Positions 1 to 9,052 of a stretch of 64,000 nt of DNA are shown here, one piece after another. The stretch's first letter is position 1. Every line of letters begins with the position of its first letter. The DNA comes from Denitrovibrio sp. (lineage in GTDB: Bacteria > Chrysiogenota > Deferribacteres > Deferribacterales > Geovibrionaceae), in assembly GCA_002869145.1 (NCBI GenBank), contig PKTM01000011.1, positions 386,236 through 450,235 on the forward strand, written 5' to 3'. Below the pieces are notes generated by a model, which worked only from the letters and a program-made list of their open reading frames with translations, ran no database searches and was not told the DNA's origin. Made by a program: the position numbers and the translations under genes.

Positions 1-750
1 AGGATTATCCCCTGTTTGGATGTTAAAGACGGCAGGGTTGTTAAAGGCACTAATTTTGTGAACCTTCGAGATGCAGGTGACCCTGTTGAGGTTGCTGAGA
101 TATATGACGCCCAAGGTGCAGATGAACTGACATTTCTGGACATTACCGCCAGCTCTGACAACAGAGGCATCATTCTGGAAGTGGTTGCAAAGACCGCTGA
201 GAGGGTGTTTATGCCTGTGACAGTGGGCGGAGGTGTACGTGAGGTGGCAGACATAAGAAACCTGCTTAATTCTGGCGCGGACAAGGTCTCTATAAATACC
301 GCAGCTGTTCATAATCCCGATTTTGTTAAGGAATCCGCACTCCGTTTTGGTTCCCAGTGCACTGTTGTGGCAATAGATGCCAAACGTAAAAAGGATGGTT
401 CCGGCTGGGAGGTTTACACTCATGGCGGTCGAAATGCGACAGGGATAGATGCCATAGAGTGGGCTCTTAAAATGGAGAGTTTCGGAGCTGGTGAGATACT
501 TCTTACAAGCATGGACTGCGACGGGACAAAGGATGGTTATGACAACGGTCTTAATGCCGCTGTGTCTGAAGCTTTAAAAATACCCGTTATCGCATCAGGC
601 GGTGTGGGCAATCCTGAACATATATATGACGGACTCACCAAGGGTAAGGCTGATGCTGCCCTTGCGGCAAGCATCTTTCACTTCAGAGAATACACAATCG
701 GCGAAGTGAAGCAGTATCTCAAAGAGAGAGATGTACCCATTAGGATATGA
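1..750 (+). CDS. hisF: Imidazole glycerol phosphate synthase subunit HisF (5' end outside window)
   Basis: HisF is the cyclase subunit of imidazole glycerol phosphate synthase. It uses ammonia from HisH to convert PRFAR to imidazole glycerol phosphate and AICAR in histidine synthesis. The frame is open from base 1 and begins [16 protein letters not shown], the conserved N-terminus with the first catalytic Asp. So the true start lies a few codons upstream, and the TTG at 16 is internal. Other (beta/alpha)8-barrel signatures are [27 protein letters not shown] with the second catalytic Asp, and IASGGVG. The C-terminus is complete. hisE follows 80 bases later, so this is the end of a his operon. 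Confidence 0.97.
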   Translation, partial: RIIPCLDVKDGRVVKGTNFVNLRDAGDPVEVAEIYDAQGADELTFLDITASSDNRGIILEVVAKTAERVFMPVTVGGGVREVADIRNLLNSGADKVSINTAAVHNPDFVKESALRFGSQCTVVAIDAKRKKDGSGWEVYTHGGRNATGIDAIEWALKMESFGAGEILLTSMDCDGTKDGYDNGLNAAVSEALKIPVIASGGVGNPEHIYDGLTKGKADAALAASIFHFREYTIGEVKQYLKERDVPIRI

Positions 751-830
751 ACTGTTTAGAAACAGACCACGGTTCAGCTCTTTCGAGATTTTTCTCAGAA
801 AGACATCAGCCGTGCCGGGAGTAGAATAAA

Positions 831-1133
831 ATGAACGTAGAGATTATTGAGCAGCTTGTGGAAGTGATAAGGGAGCGCAAGGCGAACCCTTCAGATAATT
901 CATATACATGTCAGCTTTTGAATGGCGGCGCAAATAAAATAATAAAAAAACTGGGTGAAGAGAATGCTGAGCTCATAAAGGCGATACTTACAGAAGAGGA
1001 TAAAGATGTTGCTGCTGAGACGGCTGATTTTCTCTATCACCTTATTGTTGCTCTCGAATTCAGAAATGTCAAATTTGAAGACGTGCTTGAAGTTCTCACT
1101 GAAAGGTTCGGAAAATCAGGCATCCGAAGATAA
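831..1133 (+). CDS. hisE: Phosphoribosyl-ATP pyrophosphatase HisE
   Basis: HisE hydrolyses phosphoribosyl-ATP to phosphoribosyl-AMP and pyrophosphate, the second step of histidine synthesis. The 100-residue all-alpha protein has the MazG-like signature: KLGEENAELIKA in the first metal-binding helix and AAETADFLYHLIVAL in the second, so the Glu and Asp Mg2+ ligands are present. No HisI (cyclohydrolase) domain is fused to it, so HisI must be encoded elsewhere. A GGGAG ribosome-binding site lies about 8 bases before the ATG. It follows hisF in the same direction and probably ends the operon. Confidence 0.95.
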   Translation: MNVEIIEQLVEVIRERKANPSDNSYTCQLLNGGANKIIKKLGEENAELIKAILTEEDKDVAAETADFLYHLIVALEFRNVKFEDVLEVLTERFGKSGIRR

Positions 1134-1217
1134 GTCTGTTTCTATCAAACAATAACTTGACTTTAATGTGTGTTATTATTACTATTGTTGCTCTTTAACG
1201 TCGAGAGGGAGAAGTGC

Positions 1218-1712
1218 GTGAAACTGTCGTACAAAGAACTTTCTAGAGAAAATGCTTCGTTTGAAGGGACACACAGCTTTACAGAAGGCGATTTCAGCGT
1301 TGAAGTAAAAAACTATCAGGCTGACTTTGTTCCGACTGATGCAGGTGTATATCTTGATCTCAGATTTGATTATGAGTTCAAAGCTCCATGTGACAAGTGC
1401 ATAGCTGAAACCACAGGTTTCGGTTCTGAGCGCAGCGGAGTGCAGTTTCTGGAGCAGTTAAAAGATGTTTCCTCGGAAGCGGAGCTGAAAGATGATGACA
1501 TGGGCACCGTCTATGTTGAAGATGACGTTATAGAGCTTGATGACATCATCAGACAGGAGGTTATCTTTTACCTTCCGTTAAAGATGACATGCGGTGACGA
1601 CTGTCGTGGACTTTGCCCAAAATGCGGCGAAAACCTTAATATCGGCAGCTGTAAATGCGAACAAGACGCTGATCCCAGGTGGACAGCACTTAAAGATATA
1701 AAGAAGAATTAG
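1218..1712 (+). CDS. yceD: DUF177 / YceD family protein (23S rRNA accumulation protein)
   Basis: This YceD (DUF177) family protein is typically encoded just before rpmF. In E. coli and plants the family is linked to 23S rRNA accumulation. The C-terminal half has the family Cys pairs: CDKC near residue 59, then CGDDC, CPKCG and CKC, likely a structural zinc site, followed by DPRWTAL near the end. I place the start at GTG 1218, which has a GAGAGGGA ribosome-binding site just upstream. The frame can be extended to 1170, but that adds only a leucine run unlike the family. The protein is then 164 residues. rpmF starts 18 bases after the stop. Confidence 0.85.
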   Translation: MKLSYKELSRENASFEGTHSFTEGDFSVEVKNYQADFVPTDAGVYLDLRFDYEFKAPCDKCIAETTGFGSERSGVQFLEQLKDVSSEAELKDDDMGTVYVEDDVIELDDIIRQEVIFYLPLKMTCGDDCRGLCPKCGENLNIGSCKCEQDADPRWTALKDIKKN

Positions 1713-1730
1713 TAGTAAGGAGAAAGTAAT

Positions 1731-1913
1731 ATTGGTGTTCCAAAGAATAAAACTTCAAGACACAAGAAAGGCTCAAGAAGAAGCCATCACCACGCAACAA
1801 CAATGGCGTACAGCAAATGTTCCAACTGCGGTGAGCTGAAACTTAACCACAGAGTGTGCCCTGATTGCGGTCACTATAACAAAAAGCAGGTCATAGCAAC
1901 TGACGAGCTTTAA
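1731..1913 (+). CDS. rpmF: 50S ribosomal protein L32, apparent ATT start codon
   Basis: This is ribosomal protein L32 of the large subunit, about 60 residues. After the initiator the protein reads GVPKNKTSRHKKGSRRSHHH, the classic L32 N-terminus. It also has the zinc ribbon CSNCG and CPDCG, about 15 residues apart. The codon in the Met position is ATT (1731-1733). An AAGGAG ribosome-binding site at 1717-1722 stands 8 bases before it, the ideal distance. An in-frame TAA at 1716 closes the frame upstream. No ATG, GTG or TTG exists in frame before ATG 1803, which would delete the basic N-terminus. Initiation at AUU is therefore implied, unless base 1733 is a miscalled G. The gene sits between yceD and plsX, its usual place. 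Confidence 0.93.
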   Translation: MGVPKNKTSRHKKGSRRSHHHATTMAYSKCSNCGELKLNHRVCPDCGHYNKKQVIATDEL

Positions 1914-1916
1914 AAT

Positions 1917-2996
1917 ATGAAAGTCGTCGTTGATGCGATGGGCGGGGACTATGCCCCGCGCGAGATCATCAAAGGTGCCGTGCAGGCAAACAAAGAGTAC
2001 GGCATAAACCTTATCTTAGTCGGCGACGAAGAGCAGGTCAGGCGTGAGCTTGAATCCTGCGGGGCAGGTGCGGTCAAAAATATCGAGATCGTACATGCCG
2101 AACAACAGGTCGAAATGGACGACAGTCCTACTCAGATACTGCGGTCCAAAAGAAACTCTTCCATACATACAGGTCTGCGTCTGGTTAAACAGGGTGATGG
2201 TTCCGCATTTTTCAGTGCCGGAAACACAGGCGCTGTTATGGCTTGTGCCAAGATGATTCTCAAAACCCTGCCCGGAATAGACCGTCCCGCTATAGCCGCT
2301 GTTATGCCCACTGTAAAAGGTGCCACAGTAATGTGCGATGTGGGTGCAAATGTAGACTGCCGCATAGAGAACTATGTGCAGTTTGCTATTATGGCAAGTG
2401 CATATTCATCCATTGTAATGAATAAAGAGATTCCTACAGTAGGTCTTATGTCTGTGGGGGAAGAGGACGTTAAAGGTAACGACATAACTAAAAATGTGTT
2501 CAAATTCCTTTTTGAGCTGGGCAAATCCGGAGTTATTAATTTTCATGGAAATGTCGAAGGTAAAGACGTTTTCAGGGGGACATCTGATGTTATCGTTGTG
2601 GACGGATTTTCCGGCAACGTTGCATTGAAAGTTTCAGAATCTGCGGGCTGGTATGTTTCGCAAATGCTGAAAGAGGAGATACGCTCATCCTTTCTTGCTA
2701 AAGTGGGTGCACTCTTTATGATACCCGCTTTGAAGAGGATTAAAAAGAGAGCTGACCACTCAGAATATGGTGGAGCTCCTTTACTAGGAGTTAACGGTGT
2801 CTGTATAATAGGACACGGAAGTGCAAATCAAACCGCTGTAAAGTACAGCATCAAAATGGCTCACGATCTGGCAGAAAACCGTCTAAATGACCTTATAGAA
2901 GAGAAGATAACAGAGTATGTTAAGGTTTTAAAAGTTGACAAAGAAGACTCTTTCTGGAACAATATTGTCGAAAAGTTCAAGAAGAAAACTATCTGA
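1917..2996 (+). CDS. plsX: Phosphate acyltransferase PlsX
   Basis: PlsX makes acyl-phosphate from acyl-ACP, feeding PlsY in phospholipid synthesis; it acts at the cytoplasmic membrane surface. The 359-residue protein begins with the family signature VVVDAMGGDYAP. It also has SAGNTGA and the conserved VDGFSGN and EYGGAPLLG stretches. Length is normal for the family. The ATG lies 3 bases after the rpmF stop, so the two are translationally linked. This yceD-rpmF-plsX-fabH order is widespread and couples membrane lipid synthesis with ribosome production. Confidence 0.97.
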   Translation: MKVVVDAMGGDYAPREIIKGAVQANKEYGINLILVGDEEQVRRELESCGAGAVKNIEIVHAEQQVEMDDSPTQILRSKRNSSIHTGLRLVKQGDGSAFFSAGNTGAVMACAKMILKTLPGIDRPAIAAVMPTVKGATVMCDVGANVDCRIENYVQFAIMASAYSSIVMNKEIPTVGLMSVGEEDVKGNDITKNVFKFLFELGKSGVINFHGNVEGKDVFRGTSDVIVVDGFSGNVALKVSESAGWYVSQMLKEEIRSSFLAKVGALFMIPALKRIKKRADHSEYGGAPLLGVNGVCIIGHGSANQTAVKYSIKMAHDLAENRLNDLIEEKITEYVKVLKVDKEDSFWNNIVEKFKKKTI

Positions 2997-3038
2997 TTTT
3001 TCTTGTTAACAAGCAATATTCAATAAGGTGCAATTTTA

Positions 3039-4019
3039 ATGAATACATATTCCAGAATTATTGGTACAGGTTCATACTTTCCCGAAAAAATCATGACCAA
3101 CAAAGATTTCGAAAAATTCCTTGAAACAAATGATGAGTGGATTGTAACCAGAACCGGAATGAAAGAACGCAGAATCGCAGCAAAAGGCGAATACACAAGC
3201 GACATGGGCGCAGAAGCAGCCAGAAGAGCTCTTGATATGGCTGGGGTGAAGCCTACAGAGCTTGATGGTATCATTGTCGGAACATTTACCCCAGATACAA
3301 CTATGCCCTCAACAGGGTGCCGCATTCAGGACAAGATAGGCGCAGGTCACTGTTTCGCTTTTGACCTTAGCGCAGCTTGCTCAGGTTTTATCTACGGATG
3401 TAATATTGCAAACGGCCTTATTCGTTCAGGCAGTGCTAAGAAAATACTTGTGATTGGGGCTGACAATCTGACTGCTTGTGTTGACTGGCGTGACAGGGGT
3501 ACGTGTATACTTTTCGGCGACGGCGCAGGTGCTGCTGTTTTATCAGCAGACTTAGAGCCGGGCATCAGAAGCATCCATACATATGCAGCCGGAGAGCACG
3601 GCGAACTGCTGAAACAGGACAACCTCGGAACAAAATACCTCAGAGACCTCAGGCATGAGCCCATAGAGGACAACATGATAAAGATGAAAGGGAATGATGT
3701 CTTTAAGATTGCTGTGCGTGCTATGGCAGATGCAGCCGGAGAAGCTGCTGAGGCTGCCGGGTTTTCATCTGAGGACATAGACTGGGTTATCCCCCATCAG
3801 GCTAACATGAGAATAATTGAGGCTGCAGCAAAGAGACTGAACGTCTCGATGGATAAAGTGGTCATTAATATACAGCAGTATGCAAATACATCTGCGGCAA
3901 CTATCCCTACAGCACTGGATCAGTATGTGAGGGAAGGTAAGATTAAAAAAGGGGACAATATAGTCTCTGCTGCTTTCGGCGGCGGTCTTACATGGGGCAG
4001 TATGTCATTTACATTTTAA
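3039..4019 (+). CDS. fabH: 3-oxoacyl-ACP synthase III FabH
   Basis: FabH (KAS III) starts type II fatty-acid synthesis by condensing acetyl-CoA with malonyl-ACP. All three catalytic residues are visible: Cys near residue 114 in AACSGF, His in PHQAN, and Asn in QQYANTSAA. The early motif WIVTRTGMKERR is the CoA-binding region. At 326 residues it has the usual length. An AAGGTG ribosome-binding site precedes the ATG. It is followed closely by fabD in the same transcription unit. Confidence 0.97.
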   Translation: MNTYSRIIGTGSYFPEKIMTNKDFEKFLETNDEWIVTRTGMKERRIAAKGEYTSDMGAEAARRALDMAGVKPTELDGIIVGTFTPDTTMPSTGCRIQDKIGAGHCFAFDLSAACSGFIYGCNIANGLIRSGSAKKILVIGADNLTACVDWRDRGTCILFGDGAGAAVLSADLEPGIRSIHTYAAGEHGELLKQDNLGTKYLRDLRHEPIEDNMIKMKGNDVFKIAVRAMADAAGEAAEAAGFSSEDIDWVIPHQANMRIIEAAAKRLNVSMDKVVINIQQYANTSAATIPTALDQYVREGKIKKGDNIVSAAFGGGLTWGSMSFTF

Positions 4020-4032
4020 GAGGTTTTAGATA

Positions 4033-4953
4033 ATGGGCAAAACAGCAGTTGTTTTCCCCGGACAAGGCTCACAGTATGTGGGTATGGGGAAGGACTTCTA
4101 CGAGAAGTTTGACAAGGTTAAAGAAATTTTTGACAAGGCTGACGAGGCTCTCGGCTACAGCCTTACTAAGATTATGTTTGAAGGTTCAGAAGAAGAGATC
4201 AAACTGACTTCCAACGGTCAGCCTGCACTACTGACCATGAGCATCGGCATTTGGGAGATTCTGAAGGATAAAATTGATGTCGATTATTTTGCAGGACACT
4301 CACTGGGTGAATATTCTGCTGTTGTTGCAGCGGGCGGACTCACTTTCGAAGAGGCTGTAAAAGCTGTTCACAACAGAGGCAAGTTTATGCAGTCAGCAGT
4401 CCCTGTCGGTGTTGGCACCATGGCGGCTGTTATGTGTGCTGCTGATAAAGATATACTGGATACATGCAAAGAGGTTAGCGGAGCACAGGTTGTGGAACCT
4501 GCTAATTTTAACTGCCCTGGGCAGGTTGTTGTTGCAGGTCACACAGAAGCAGTTGAAGAATTTTGTGCTAAAATGAAAGAGAAGGGCGCAAAGAGAGCTA
4601 TGGTGCTCCCTGTGAGTGCACCTTTTCACTGCACACTGATGAAACCAGCCAGAGAAGAGATGGCGAAATACCTTAAAGAAGAGACTCAGATTAGAGATTT
4701 AAATACACCAATATTTAACAATGCAGATTCTAAAATAGAAAATAAAGCCGAAGACGTATATGATGCACTCTGCCGTCAGATAGACGGACCTGTTATGTGG
4801 ACTGAGCTTATCAGAAACATGATAGAAGATGGAGTGGATAGATTTATAGAAGTGGGTGCTGGAAAGGTTCTCACTGGTCTTATCAAAAAAATAGATAAAA
4901 CTGTCACAGTAGAAAACATCTCCACAGTGGCAGATTTTGAGAAAGGAGAATAA
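4033..4953 (+). CDS. fabD: Malonyl-CoA:ACP transacylase FabD
   Basis: FabD transfers malonyl from CoA to ACP, supplying the extender unit for fatty-acid elongation. The protein (306 residues) starts with VVFPGQGSQYVGMGKD, the conserved first strand, and has the nucleophile elbow GHSLGEYSA with the catalytic Ser. The partner His lies in PVSAPFHC. A conserved QQ-like loop and GAGKVLTGL near the C-terminus complete the family pattern. The gene is 13 bases after fabH and one base before the fabG start codon, so it is inside the fab operon. Confidence 0.97.
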   Translation: MGKTAVVFPGQGSQYVGMGKDFYEKFDKVKEIFDKADEALGYSLTKIMFEGSEEEIKLTSNGQPALLTMSIGIWEILKDKIDVDYFAGHSLGEYSAVVAAGGLTFEEAVKAVHNRGKFMQSAVPVGVGTMAAVMCAADKDILDTCKEVSGAQVVEPANFNCPGQVVVAGHTEAVEEFCAKMKEKGAKRAMVLPVSAPFHCTLMKPAREEMAKYLKEETQIRDLNTPIFNNADSKIENKAEDVYDALCRQIDGPVMWTELIRNMIEDGVDRFIEVGAGKVLTGLIKKIDKTVTVENISTVADFEKGE

Positions 4954-4954
4954 A

Positions 4955-5704
4955 ATGCTTAACGGTAAAACAGCACTCGTAACAGGAGCCTCCAGCGGTA
5001 TCGGTCGTGTCATAGCTCTCAAGCTTGGCGCACTAGGTGCAAAGGTTGCTGTTAACTATATCGACATCGCAGACATTAAAGCAGATGCTGAATCTGTAGT
5101 GTCAGAGATTGAAGGAGCTGGCGGTAAAGCTGCAGCGTTCGCCGCAGATGTCTCCAGCGAAGAATCAGTTAATAACATGATAAAAGAGATAGGCGACACT
5201 TACGGGCCTGTTGATATACTTGTTAATAACGCAGGAATCACACAGGACACACTCATCATGAGGATGAAAGTGGAGCAGTGGGAAAAAGTGCTTGATGTAA
5301 ACCTTAAAGGTGCTTTTATCTGTACGAAATCAGTACTGAAAGGTATGATGAAGACTAGATACGGAAAGATAGTCAATATAGCATCTGTTGTTGGTTTTTC
5401 TGGTAATGCAGGTCAGGCTAACTACTCAGCCAGCAAGGCTGGTCTTGTGGGGCTTACAAAAACAAGCGCACAGGAACTTGCCGGAAGAGGTATCAGAGTG
5501 AACGCTGTTGCTCCGGGATTTATCAAAACTGCTATGACAGAGGTTCTTCCTGAGAATGTCATCGAAGCTATGAAGGCGAAAATCTCACTGGGGACACTTG
5601 GCGAAGCTGAAGATGTTGCAAATGCTGTAGTGTGGCTGGCAAGCCCTGAATCCGACTATGTTACTGGTAACACTATTCATGTTAATGGCGGCATGTACAT
5701 GTGA
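4955..5704 (+). CDS. fabG: 3-oxoacyl-ACP reductase FabG
   Basis: FabG is the NADPH-dependent beta-ketoacyl-ACP reductase of the elongation cycle. It is a short-chain dehydrogenase with the Rossmann motif TGASSGIGR near residue 11, NNAG for the adenine pocket, and the Ser/Tyr/Lys active site, seen as the Ser of NIASVVG and YSASKAG. The C-terminal VNGGMYM is typical of FabG. The start is ATG 4955, with GAAAGGAG just upstream. The frame could extend a few codons to a TTG inside the fabD end, but that would consume the ribosome-binding site. Length is 249 residues. Confidence 0.97.
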   Translation: MLNGKTALVTGASSGIGRVIALKLGALGAKVAVNYIDIADIKADAESVVSEIEGAGGKAAAFAADVSSEESVNNMIKEIGDTYGPVDILVNNAGITQDTLIMRMKVEQWEKVLDVNLKGAFICTKSVLKGMMKTRYGKIVNIASVVGFSGNAGQANYSASKAGLVGLTKTSAQELAGRGIRVNAVAPGFIKTAMTEVLPENVIEAMKAKISLGTLGEAEDVANAVVWLASPESDYVTGNTIHVNGGMYM

Positions 5705-5764
5705 GCACCTGATCAATTAAATAATTTGTAATTTAAAACTTGCATAAAAGTTAAAATAATTATA

Positions 5765-5780
5765 TTTCTCTAACGAGAAA
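5765..5780 (+). promoter_or_regulatory. Small hairpin in the acpP leader
   Basis: TTTCTC and GAGAAA flank a TAAC loop, placing a short stem a few bases before the AGGAGG ribosome-binding site of acpP. The A+T-rich stretch before it (5705-5760) probably holds an internal promoter, but no clear -35/-10 pair at good spacing can be picked. A 5' stem like this could stabilise the abundant acpP message; that is inference. Confidence 0.3.
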
Positions 5781-5796
5781 TCTAGGAGGACCCAAA

Positions 5797-6033
5797 ATGG
5801 CAGATATCGAAGCTAAAGTAAAAGAAATTATCGTAGAGCAGCTTAATGTTGAAGAGGATGCAGTAAAAGCTGATGCATCTTTCATTGATGATCTTGACGC
5901 TGACTCTCTTGACACAGTAGAGCTTATCATGGCTTTCGAAGAAGAGTTCGGTCTTGAAATTCCTGATGAGGAAGCTGAAAAGATCAAAACAGTTGGCGAT
6001 GCAATCGAGCACATCAAAAAAGCTGCTGAGTAA
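5797..6033 (+). CDS. acpP: Acyl carrier protein
   Basis: ACP carries growing acyl chains on a phosphopantetheine arm during fatty-acid synthesis. The 78-residue acidic protein has the attachment site [10 protein letters not shown] with Ser37, and the usual four-helix pattern ending in a lysine- and alanine-rich helix. A strong AGGAGG ribosome-binding site lies at about 5784-5789. It is separated from fabG by 92 bases, more than elsewhere in this cluster. That suggests an extra promoter giving the high expression typical of acpP. fabF follows. Confidence 0.97.
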   Translation: MADIEAKVKEIIVEQLNVEEDAVKADASFIDDLDADSLDTVELIMAFEEEFGLEIPDEEAEKIKTVGDAIEHIKKAAE

Positions 6034-6089
6034 TATTTAGTTTTTATGGGGGCGGCCTTTGTTGTCCCCTGTTTATTTCGGAGGATCTT

Positions 6090-7334
6090 GTGAAGAAAAG
6101 AATAGTTGTAACAGGCTATGGTCTTATTACGCCTATTGGTATAGGCAATGAAGAAAACTGGAATTCCCTTGTAAACGGTAAATCAGGAATCGGTCTTATC
6201 CCTCAGGAAAGACTTGATACCACAGATCTTCCTGTTAAGTTTGCCGGACTGGTTAAAAATTTTGATGCATCAAAATATGTAGACCCTAAAACGGTAAAAC
6301 GTCACGAAGATTTTGTTACTTTTGCTATAGTGGCATCACAGATGGCTATTGATATGGCGGAGTTTGATCTTGAAAAAGCAGATCTCGACAGATGCGGTAC
6401 ATGTGTTGGTTCTGGTATCGGCGGTTTCCACGCCATAGAGAAGACTACCACTGCATTTAACGAAAAAGGGTACAAGAAAATATCTCCATTCTTTATACCG
6501 ACTTCTATCATAAACATGGCAAGCGGCGGAGTATCGATACAGTTTAATTTTAAAGGACCTAATCTCTCTATAGTTACAGCTTGTACTACGGGAACACACT
6601 CTATTGGTGAGGCGGCACACATTATAATGCGGGGCGATGCTGACGTTATGCTTGCAGGCGGAACAGAAAGCTCTATTACACCACTTGCCATAGGCGGCTT
6701 TTCAAACATGAAGGCACTCTCCAAAAGAAACGACGACCCCACAAAAGCTTCCAGACCTTTCGATAAGGATCGCGACGGATTTGTTATGGGTGAGGGCTGC
6801 GGTATGTTACTGCTGGAATCCCTGGAGCATGCTCAGGCAAGAGGCGCTAAAATATACGGCGAAGTTGCCGGATATGGTGCTTCCGCTGATGCACATCACA
6901 TGACAGCACCTGATGATACAGGTGACGGAGCTAAAAGATCTATGAGAGCAGCACTGAAGAGTGCAGGGCTTGAACCCACAGACATCGACTATATAAATGC
7001 GCATGGTACATCCACGCCTTTCAACGATAGGGGAGAATCTATCGCCATAACAGAAGTTTTCGGCGAACATGCTAAAAAACTGAAAGTGAGCTCCACAAAA
7101 TCTATGACAGGACATCTTTTGGGTGCCGCAGGTTCTGTGGAAGGTATCTACTGCTGCATGGCAATAGAGAAGGGTGTAGTCCCGCCTACTATAAACCTGG
7201 AAAATCAGGATCCAGACTGTACACTTGACTATGTGCCTAACAAAGCACAAGATTTTAGTGTCAAATATGCACTTAGCAATTCTTTCGGGTTCGGCGGCAC
7301 AAACGGTACTTTGATATTCAAAAAATATGAGTAA
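6090..7334 (+). CDS. fabF: 3-oxoacyl-ACP synthase II FabF
   Basis: FabF (KAS II) elongates acyl-ACP by condensation with malonyl-ACP. The 414-residue thiolase-fold protein has the catalytic Cys near residue 165 in TACTTGTHS. The two catalytic His residues lie in [11 protein letters not shown] and GHLLGAAGS, and the C-terminal glycine-rich loop is NSFGFGGTN. The GTG start at 6090 is supported by GGAGG about 5 bases upstream. The stop overlaps the rnc start, a translational coupling often seen for fabF-rnc. Confidence 0.97.
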   Translation: MKKRIVVTGYGLITPIGIGNEENWNSLVNGKSGIGLIPQERLDTTDLPVKFAGLVKNFDASKYVDPKTVKRHEDFVTFAIVASQMAIDMAEFDLEKADLDRCGTCVGSGIGGFHAIEKTTTAFNEKGYKKISPFFIPTSIINMASGGVSIQFNFKGPNLSIVTACTTGTHSIGEAAHIIMRGDADVMLAGGTESSITPLAIGGFSNMKALSKRNDDPTKASRPFDKDRDGFVMGEGCGMLLLESLEHAQARGAKIYGEVAGYGASADAHHMTAPDDTGDGAKRSMRAALKSAGLEPTDIDYINAHGTSTPFNDRGESIAITEVFGEHAKKLKVSSTKSMTGHLLGAAGSVEGIYCCMAIEKGVVPPTINLENQDPDCTLDYVPNKAQDFSVKYALSNSFGFGGTNGTLIFKKYE

Positions 7335-8031
7335 GCAAGCAGCCGTTGATATTGATTCTCTGGAAAAGGTGTTAGGTTACAGCTTTTCTGACAGGTCAAT
7401 AGTGTTCGAAGCTCTTACGCACAGGTCATATTCGCACGAAAAAAAGAATAAACTTAACTATGAACGGCTGGAATTTCTGGGCGATGCTGTTTTGCAGCTT
7501 ATAGTCACAGAATATCTGCTGGACAGATATAAGAACTACGACGAAGGTCTCCTCTCTAAACTTAGAGGATATTTTGTCAGTGAGGATTTTCTCAGCAAGA
7601 TCGCCACAGAGCTGAAACTTGGGAATTATCTCCTCCTTGGCAAAGGTGAAAAAGCCTCCGGCGGCAAATACAAAGAATCCCTGCTTTGCGACATTTTTGA
7701 ATCTGTAGTGGCTGCTATATACATTGACGGCGGATACTCACAGGCCAGAGACATAATAATAAATCACTTCGGCACGTCCATAGATGAGGACATATCCAGC
7801 AGTGCATTTATGGACTCCAAGAGTGAACTTCAGAAGATATCACAACGCAAATACGGTAATTTGCCGGAATATACTGTTTTGGATGAAAAAGGGCCTGAGC
7901 ACGACAAGATTTTTGTGGTGCGGGTAGACGTGCAGGACCTTGTGTCCGAAACCGGAATAGGAAAAACCAAAAAAACCGCAGAGAAGGATGCTGCCAGGAA
8001 AGCACTGAAAAAACTGGATGATGAACAATAA
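7327..8031 (+). CDS. rnc: Ribonuclease III
   Basis: RNase III cleaves double-stranded RNA, including the 30S rRNA precursor. The N-terminal nuclease domain contains the signature [15 protein letters not shown] with Mg2+-binding Glu and Asp, and the second acidic site [14 protein letters not shown]. The C-terminal double-stranded RNA-binding domain (about residues 160-230) ends with [16 protein letters not shown]. Length (234 residues) is standard. It overlaps fabF by 8 bases and is overlapped by the next gene by 14 bases, so this is a compact operon. Confidence 0.97.
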   Translation: MSKQAAVDIDSLEKVLGYSFSDRSIVFEALTHRSYSHEKKNKLNYERLEFLGDAVLQLIVTEYLLDRYKNYDEGLLSKLRGYFVSEDFLSKIATELKLGNYLLLGKGEKASGGKYKESLLCDIFESVVAAIYIDGGYSQARDIIINHFGTSIDEDISSSAFMDSKSELQKISQRKYGNLPEYTVLDEKGPEHDKIFVVRVDVQDLVSETGIGKTKKTAEKDAARKALKKLDDEQ

Positions 8032-9052
8032 TATTTTACCTGTATTTATAAGTTTTGCAGGATGCACTTCAAGATGCATCTATTGCGATCAGCACCGTAT
8101 AACCGGTGTCCCTCCGGAAGAGATCATTTCATCAGCAAAAAGACAGATCGCCGAGCACCTCAGTATGGGTGTGAAGTGGACAGAGCTCGCTTTTTTCGGC
8201 GGAAGCTTTACATGCTTGCCTGTTAATATTCGTCATGATTTATATGCAGTTGCTCAGGAAACCGGCATAAGAACTTTAAGGTTTTCCACCTCACCAGACT
8301 GCGTAAATGAAGAAGTGTTAGCAGAAGCTGTGGAAAATAATGTTGAAATTGTAGAGCTTGGGGTGCAGTCTCTTGATGATGAAGTGCTCAAAGCTAACCG
8401 AAGACCTTATACATCAGGTGAGTGTATGGAAGCTTTTAAGCTTGTAAAAAAGCATGTGAAAAAGGCCGGTATACAGCTTATGACCGGACTGTATAAAGAG
8501 ACTGATCAGGCATTCACAGAGACTGTAAACAGAGCCCTTTTGATGAATGCTGATTACGCTCGTATCTACCCCTGCGTAGTGCTTTCGGGTACTGAACTGG
8601 CAGAGAAGTTCGCATCCGGCGAACACCGCCCCGTATCTCTGGCTGACTCTGTTGCAAGGTGCGCTTACGCTTACATACTGCTCACCGCAGCAGGTACAGA
8701 TGTTATCCGTGTCGGACTGCATGACAGCCTGTCAGTGAAAGAATCAGCTGTGGGCGGAGCTTATCATCCTGCTATGGGTGAGCTGGTCAAAACAGTTGCT
8801 ATGGCAACCTTTTTTAAAATGGGGCACAAAATCAAGCTTGATCACAAATATTTAAACGTAGCATATGGTTACGGCGGTATTTTAAAGAAAATGAACAGAG
8901 ATAATGTGACGGTAAAAGCGGGAGAGAAACCCGATTTCAGAGATATATGCAGAAAGATAACGGAGAGCTTAGGTGAAGATAGTCAGCGGAAGCTTAAAGA
9001 ACAGACAGTTAGCCACGCCGAAAGACTTGTCAGTGAGACCAACAACAGATAA
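8018..9052 (+). CDS. Radical SAM protein, Elp3/YhcC-like
   Basis: This is a radical SAM enzyme. The cluster-binding motif is C-x3-C-x2-C at residues 16, 20 and 23 (GCTSRCIYC). It is followed by FFGGSF, the SAM-binding GGE-like element, and ELGVQSLDDEVL, as in Elp3-related and oxygen-independent coproporphyrinogen oxidase-like proteins. There is no acetyltransferase domain, so it is not a full Elp3; YhcC-like proteins of this length are common and poorly defined. The start is ATG 8018, or the adjacent ATG 8021, inside the end of rnc. Its C-terminal 80 bases are shared with rsmD in another frame. I cannot name a substrate. Confidence 0.85.
   Translation: MMNNNILPVFISFAGCTSRCIYCDQHRITGVPPEEIISSAKRQIAEHLSMGVKWTELAFFGGSFTCLPVNIRHDLYAVAQETGIRTLRFSTSPDCVNEEVLAEAVENNVEIVELGVQSLDDEVLKANRRPYTSGECMEAFKLVKKHVKKAGIQLMTGLYKETDQAFTETVNRALLMNADYARIYPCVVLSGTELAEKFASGEHRPVSLADSVARCAYAYILLTAAGTDVIRVGLHDSLSVKESAVGGAYHPAMGELVKTVAMATFFKMGHKIKLDHKYLNVAYGYGGILKKMNRDNVTVKAGEKPDFRDICRKITESLGEDSQRKLKEQTVSHAERLVSETNNR

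Noticed and set aside
16-750. hisF starting at TTG 16
   Set aside because: The residues before it (RIIPC) are the conserved HisF N-terminus, so the gene starts upstream of the window.
6048-6069. GGGG...CCCC hairpin between acpP and fabF
   Set aside because: The stem is short and lacks a following T run, so I do not call it a terminator.
6807-7250. Long minus-strand ORF inside fabF
   Set aside because: It is antisense to well-conserved FabF codons, with no recognisable product.
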